DNA from: Alkalibacterium sp.
GTDB lineage: Bacteria; Bacillota; Bacilli; Lactobacillales; Carnobacteriaceae_A
DNA length: 64,000 nucleotides
Direction of reading: 5' to 3'
Assembly: GCA_020832185.1 (NCBI GenBank)
Contig: JAFIFE010000014.1
Span: 1-64,000 of the forward strand
Of this stretch, positions 60,681 through 64,000 are shown piece by piece. How positions within the stretch are numbered: the stretch's first letter is position 1; each line of letters opens with the position of its first letter. Position numbers and translations under genes: made by a program. The notes beneath the pieces are model-generated. The model worked only from the letters and a program-made list of their open reading frames with translations. It searched no databases and was not told the DNA's origin.

Positions 60681-62519
60681 TTATTCTTCGTCGTCTACTT
60701 CTTCAAAATCTGCATCGACTACATCATCAGCAGGATCAGTGTCTGTTCCAGCTTCTCCTTGTGCACCTTCAGCTTCTGCTTGCTGAGCAGCAGCCTGTTC
60801 GTACAATTTAACTGACATTTCCTGAACGATTTCACTTAAAGCGTCACGTTTAGTTTTGATTTCTTCAGTATCATCATTTTCTAAAGCAGCTTTCAACTCG
60901 TCACGAGCGGCTTCAGCTTTTTTGATTTCTTCTTCATCGACTTTACCTTCCAGGTCTTTAAGTGTTTTGTCGATTTGGAAGACTAACTGGTCAGCTTCAT
61001 TACGTAATTCAACTTCTTCTTTACGTTTTTTGTCTGCTTCAGCGTTTTCTTCTGCTTCTTTAACCATACGCTCGATTTCTTCTTCAGATAAACCAGATGA
61101 TGATTTAATTGTAATTTTTTGTTCTTTGCTTGTTCCTAAATCTTTAGCTGATACATTAACGATTCCGTTTTTATCAATATCAAACGTTACTTCGATTTGA
61201 GGCACGCCGCGTGGTGCTGGTGGAATATCCGTTAACTGGAAACGTCCAAGAGTTTTGTTATCTTTAGCCATTGGGCGCTCACCTTGAAGCACGTGTACAT
61301 CTACAGCTGGCTGATTATCTGCAGCAGTTGAGAAGACTTGTGATTTACTTGTAGGAATCGTTGTGTTTCTGTCGATCAGTTTAGTAAATACAGCACCCAT
61401 TGTTTCAATACCTAGTGACAATGGTGTAACGTCAAGCAAGACGATATCTTTCACTTCACCTGAAATAACTCCACCTTGAATCGCTGCTCCCATAGCTACA
61501 ACTTCGTCAGGGTTAACAGAACGGTTTGGCTCTTTACCAGTTTCAGCTTTAACTGCTTCAACAACAGCAGGAATACGTGTAGAACCACCAACTAAGATCA
61601 CTTCGTCGATATCAGATTTTGATACGCCAGCATCTTTCAGTGCCTGACGCACTGGATTTTTAGTACGAGTAACCAGATCATCTGTAATCTCGTCAAATTT
61701 TGCACGAGTCATAGTGATTTCCAAGTGTAAAGGTCCTGATTCGCCAGCACTGATGAATGGCAGGCTGATTTGTGTTGAAGATACACCAGATAAGTCTTTT
61801 TTAGCTTTTTCAGCAGCATCTTTCAAACGTTGCAATGCCATTTTATCTTTAGCTAAATCTACGCCATTTTCTTTCTTGAATTCTGCTACAAGGTAATCAA
61901 TGATTTTTTCATCAAAGTCATCTCCACCTAAGTGGTTGTCTCCTGAAGTAGCCATAACTTCAAATACTCCGTCTCCTAATTCAAGGATAGACACGTCGAA
62001 CGTTCCGCCACCTAAGTCAAAGACTAGAATTTTTTCGTCTCTATCAACTTTATCTAACCCATAAGCTAGTGAAGCTGCAGTTGGTTCGTTAACAATACGG
62101 TCAACTTCAAGTCCGGCAATTTTACCGGCATCTTTAGTTGCTTGACGCTGTGAGTCATTGAAATAAGCTGGAACTGTAATAACTGCGTTAGTTACAGGTT
62201 CACCTAAATAGTCTTCTGCATAGTCTTTCAAGTGCTGTAAAATGAAAGCTGAGATTTCTTGTGGAGAATATGATTTTCCTTCAGCTTCAACTTTAAAATC
62301 TTCACCCATGTGTCGTTTAACAGAAATCACAGTGTTAGGGTTAGTGATCGCTTGACGTTTAGCAACTTCCCCTACTTGTGTTTCTCCATTTTTAAATGAT
62401 ACGACTGAAGGTGTTGTACGGTTACCTTCTTTGTTAGGAATAATTTTTGCTTCTCCGCCTTCAAGTACTGCGACTGCTGAGTTAGTTGTACCTAAGTCGA
62501 TTCCAATTGTTTTACCCAT
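60681..62519 (-). CDS. dnaK: Chaperone protein DnaK (Hsp70)
   Basis: A 612-aa Hsp70. The nucleotide-binding domain (about 1-365) has [49 protein letters not shown] and [10 protein letters not shown]. The conserved linker [10 protein letters not shown] region, beta-sandwich substrate domain and helical lid follow. The tail ends in the acidic [11 protein letters not shown]. The N-terminus lacks the approximately 24-residue insertion of Gram-negative DnaK, as in Firmicutes. Confidence 0.97.
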   Translation of the reverse strand: MGKTIGIDLGTTNSAVAVLEGGEAKIIPNKEGNRTTPSVVSFKNGETQVGEVAKRQAITNPNTVISVKRHMGEDFKVEAEGKSYSPQEISAFILQHLKDYAEDYLGEPVTNAVITVPAYFNDSQRQATKDAGKIAGLEVDRIVNEPTAASLAYGLDKVDRDEKILVFDLGGGTFDVSILELGDGVFEVMATSGDNHLGGDDFDEKIIDYLVAEFKKENGVDLAKDKMALQRLKDAAEKAKKDLSGVSSTQISLPFISAGESGPLHLEITMTRAKFDEITDDLVTRTKNPVRQALKDAGVSKSDIDEVILVGGSTRIPAVVEAVKAETGKEPNRSVNPDEVVAMGAAIQGGVISGEVKDIVLLDVTPLSLGIETMGAVFTKLIDRNTTIPTSKSQVFSTAADNQPAVDVHVLQGERPMAKDNKTLGRFQLTDIPPAPRGVPQIEVTFDIDKNGIVNVSAKDLGTSKEQKITIKSSSGLSEEEIERMVKEAEENAEADKKRKEEVELRNEADQLVFQIDKTLKDLEGKVDEEEIKKAEAARDELKAALENDDTEEIKTKRDALSEIVQEMSVKLYEQAAAQQAEAEGAQGEAGTDTDPADDVVDADFEEVDDEE

Positions 62520-62549
62520 TATAAATCACCTTTATCTTTCTGAATTTTT

Positions 62550-63128
62550 TTATAGTGTTACTGAAACTTTTGCTGCGCGTAATACGCGGTCGTGCAGTTT
62601 AAATCCTTTTTCAAAAACTTGAGCAACTTCATTACTTTCCTGTCCTTCATTGGCGGGCACTTGTGTGTATGCTTCATGAAAGTTAGGATCAAACGGTTTT
62701 CCTAATGGATCTATGATTTCAATGCCTTCTTTTTCAAACGCTTGAAGTAAAGAGTTCATAACCATTTCGATCCCCTTTTTAAGGTTCTCGCCAGCTTCTG
62801 TATCCACTTCAATCGTTAATGCCCGTTCAATATTGTCAAATGCCGGAAGAAGTTCTTTTGCTAAAGACTGAGAGCTGTAACGCTGCAAGTCTTCTCTATC
62901 CCTTTGATTTCGTTTGCGGATATTAGCTAGTTCTGCCTGAAGACGATAATAGCGATCCGTCATTTCATTCAGTTCGTTCTGCTTCTCGTCAAGTTCAGAG
63001 GTCTCAGAGACTTCTTCGCTTGTGGATTCCAGTGTTTCTGTGTCTTTAGAATCATCAGCTGATTCGTTTTCAGAATGTCTGACATCCTGAGAATCATCTT
63101 TTAATTCCTTTTCATCTTTTTCATCCAC
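62550..63128 (-). CDS. grpE: Nucleotide exchange factor GrpE
   Basis: A 192-aa DnaK nucleotide-exchange factor. An acidic disordered N-terminus (1-50) precedes the long coiled coil (YYRLQAELANIRKRNQRDREDLQRY) and the C-terminal beta-wing domain (DPLGKPFDPNFHEAYTQVP, VAQVFEKGFKLHDRVLRAAKVSV). The start is GTG at 63128 with GAGGAAG upstream. Confidence 0.95.
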   Translation of the reverse strand: MDEKDEKELKDDSQDVRHSENESADDSKDTETLESTSEEVSETSELDEKQNELNEMTDRYYRLQAELANIRKRNQRDREDLQRYSSQSLAKELLPAFDNIERALTIEVDTEAGENLKKGIEMVMNSLLQAFEKEGIEIIDPLGKPFDPNFHEAYTQVPANEGQESNEVAQVFEKGFKLHDRVLRAAKVSVTL

Positions 63129-63149
63129 TTTATCTTCCTCATTTCCTTG

Positions 63150-64000
63150 TTATTCTAAATAGTAGTTCAACAATGTGTGAGTCAGTTGTTTTCTAAATAC
63201 ATCCAGTACGCCAAATGTCTCATCATAAGACATACTTGTCGGACCTAAAACAGCCAGAATACCAGTTCCATGCCCGCTTACTTTATAAGTCGCTGTCACT
63301 AAACTGAAATTAGTAAATAAATCATTATTCATTTCCTCACCGATTTTCACTTCGAAATCCTGATGCATATGGTCGATCAGCAAATCCAAATTCCCTTTAT
63401 TTTCAAGTAGCGTATAAAGTGACTTTAACTTTTGCTTATCCATATTGTCACTGAAATCCAGCAAGTTCATTTTACCAGAGATATGATACCGGTCCTCACT
63501 GGAGGAATTCAAAGCGGATTCTAGGGTTAAAAACATGTCCATTGCATTCGAGACATACTTTCTGATCAATAGCGGGATATCCCTCTGAAGTTTTCGTGCA
63601 ACTTCATTTAATGGAAGCCCCACTAAGTGATGATTGAAAATATTGGCCACTTTAGTCAAGTCGGATTCGTTGATCGACTTGGGCAGTCGGAACACTTTAT
63701 TTTCAATCGTCCCTCTGTCTGTCTGAATAATGGCCATCACATGATTATCATTCAAAGCCAGCAATCTAAAACCAGTTAATCGACTGGACTCTGCTTTGGG
63801 TCCCAATACTATTGCAGTATAGTTCGTCAAATCAGATAGAAGCTGAGCTGACTGATGCATGATATCGTCCATCTGCTTGACATGATTCCCTAGGACGTCA
63901 TTGATGACTTGCATCTTATCCTGAGCTACTTGCTGAGGTTTGACTAAATGATCGATATAAAAGCGGTAGCCTTTTAATGACGGCACACGTCCGGAAGATG
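63150..64000 (-). CDS. hrcA: Heat-inducible transcription repressor HrcA (partial, 5' end outside window)
   Basis: The frame is open to the window end, and the first visible residues SSGRVPSLKGYRFYIDHLV correspond to the segment after the N-terminal winged HTH of HrcA. The remaining part contains GAF-like and inserted dimerisation domains, ending in the conserved GPTSMSYDETFGVLDVFRKQL. HrcA represses the cluster through CIRCE elements; the promoter and any CIRCE lie beyond 64000. Confidence 0.93.
   Translation of the reverse strand, partial: SSGRVPSLKGYRFYIDHLVKPQQVAQDKMQVINDVLGNHVKQMDDIMHQSAQLLSDLTNYTAIVLGPKAESSRLTGFRLLALNDNHVMAIIQTDRGTIENKVFRLPKSINESDLTKVANIFNHHLVGLPLNEVARKLQRDIPLLIRKYVSNAMDMFLTLESALNSSSEDRYHISGKMNLLDFSDNMDKQKLKSLYTLLENKGNLDLLIDHMHQDFEVKIGEEMNNDLFTNFSLVTATYKVSGHGTGILAVLGPTSMSYDETFGVLDVFRKQLTHTLLNYYLE

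Noticed and set aside
60516-62549. CIRCE operator near dnaK or dnaJ
   Set aside because: No TTAGCACTC-N9-GAGTGCTAA was found in the visible gaps. It is expected upstream of hrcA, outside the window.
1-64000. CRISPR array, tRNA or rRNA genes
   Set aside because: No regularly spaced direct repeats of 24-40 bp, and no tRNA cloverleaf or rRNA sequence was recognised on either strand.

Overview
The window comes from a low-GC Gram-positive bacterium, most likely Lactobacillales and plausibly Carnobacteriaceae. The evidence is the host gene order (hrcA-grpE-dnaK-dnaJ-lepA, hisS-aspS behind a T-box leader, prmA with a DUF3013 neighbour, rel-dtd), AT-rich intergenic DNA and canonical AGGAGG ribosome binding sites. 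Genus is inference only. Almost every gene is on the minus strand.

Host part 1 (1-18.4 kb, minus strand except two genes). It starts with a four-gene stress-type operon (GSP17M/YflT-like protein, acidic disordered protein, SDR oxidoreductase lacking its catalytic Lys, small hydrophilic protein) facing an AraC-type regulator. Next come NAD(P)H-hydrate epimerase with a tocopherol-cyclase-like protein, hisS-aspS-nfo behind a T-box leader, an SH3b/Amidase_3 cell-wall amidase on the plus strand, rel-dtd, DUF3013-prmA-deoC, an alkyladenine glycosylase and a CorC/HlyC-type CBS membrane protein.

Prophage (about 18.48-56.90 kb, 38.4 kb). A complete-looking siphovirus is integrated in the 3' end of lepA. 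It is flanked by a 22-bp perfect att core inside a longer imperfect lepA-tail repeat. lepA's probable original terminator is stranded 38 kb away, and a phage hairpin sits after the restored lepA stop. From right to left the prophage holds: integrase; two lysogeny-region unknowns; an ImmA peptidase and CI-type repressor (plus strand); a divergent switch with five 18-bp operators (TGTAAT-N6-ATTACA); Cro-like, antirepressor and excisionase-like genes; a Rad50-like ATPase/RecT/MBL recombination set; a DnaD-like initiator, KOW-MazG fusion, RecU, SSB and many small early genes; ArpU; terminases, portal, head, connectors, tail; and lysis genes. Tail genes include a tape measure gene split by a group I intron with a GIY-YIG endonuclease, and an M14-peptidase baseplate protein. 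Accessory genes are an Abi-alpha/DUF4393 gene on the opposite strand, a lone YolD-like gene, and a roughly 175-nt structured RNA with its own promoter and terminator at the attL end.

Host part 2 (56.9-64.0 kb): lepA, dnaJ, dnaK, grpE and the 3' part of hrcA, which runs off the window.

The most unusual items are the prophage structured RNA, the intron in the tape measure gene, in-frame amber-separated tail-chaperone genes, a possible leader switch and 11-bp-phased repeats around arpU, two related tiny promoter-hairpin modules, and an SDR with a substituted active site. All names rest on motif recognition by eye; no database search was run.
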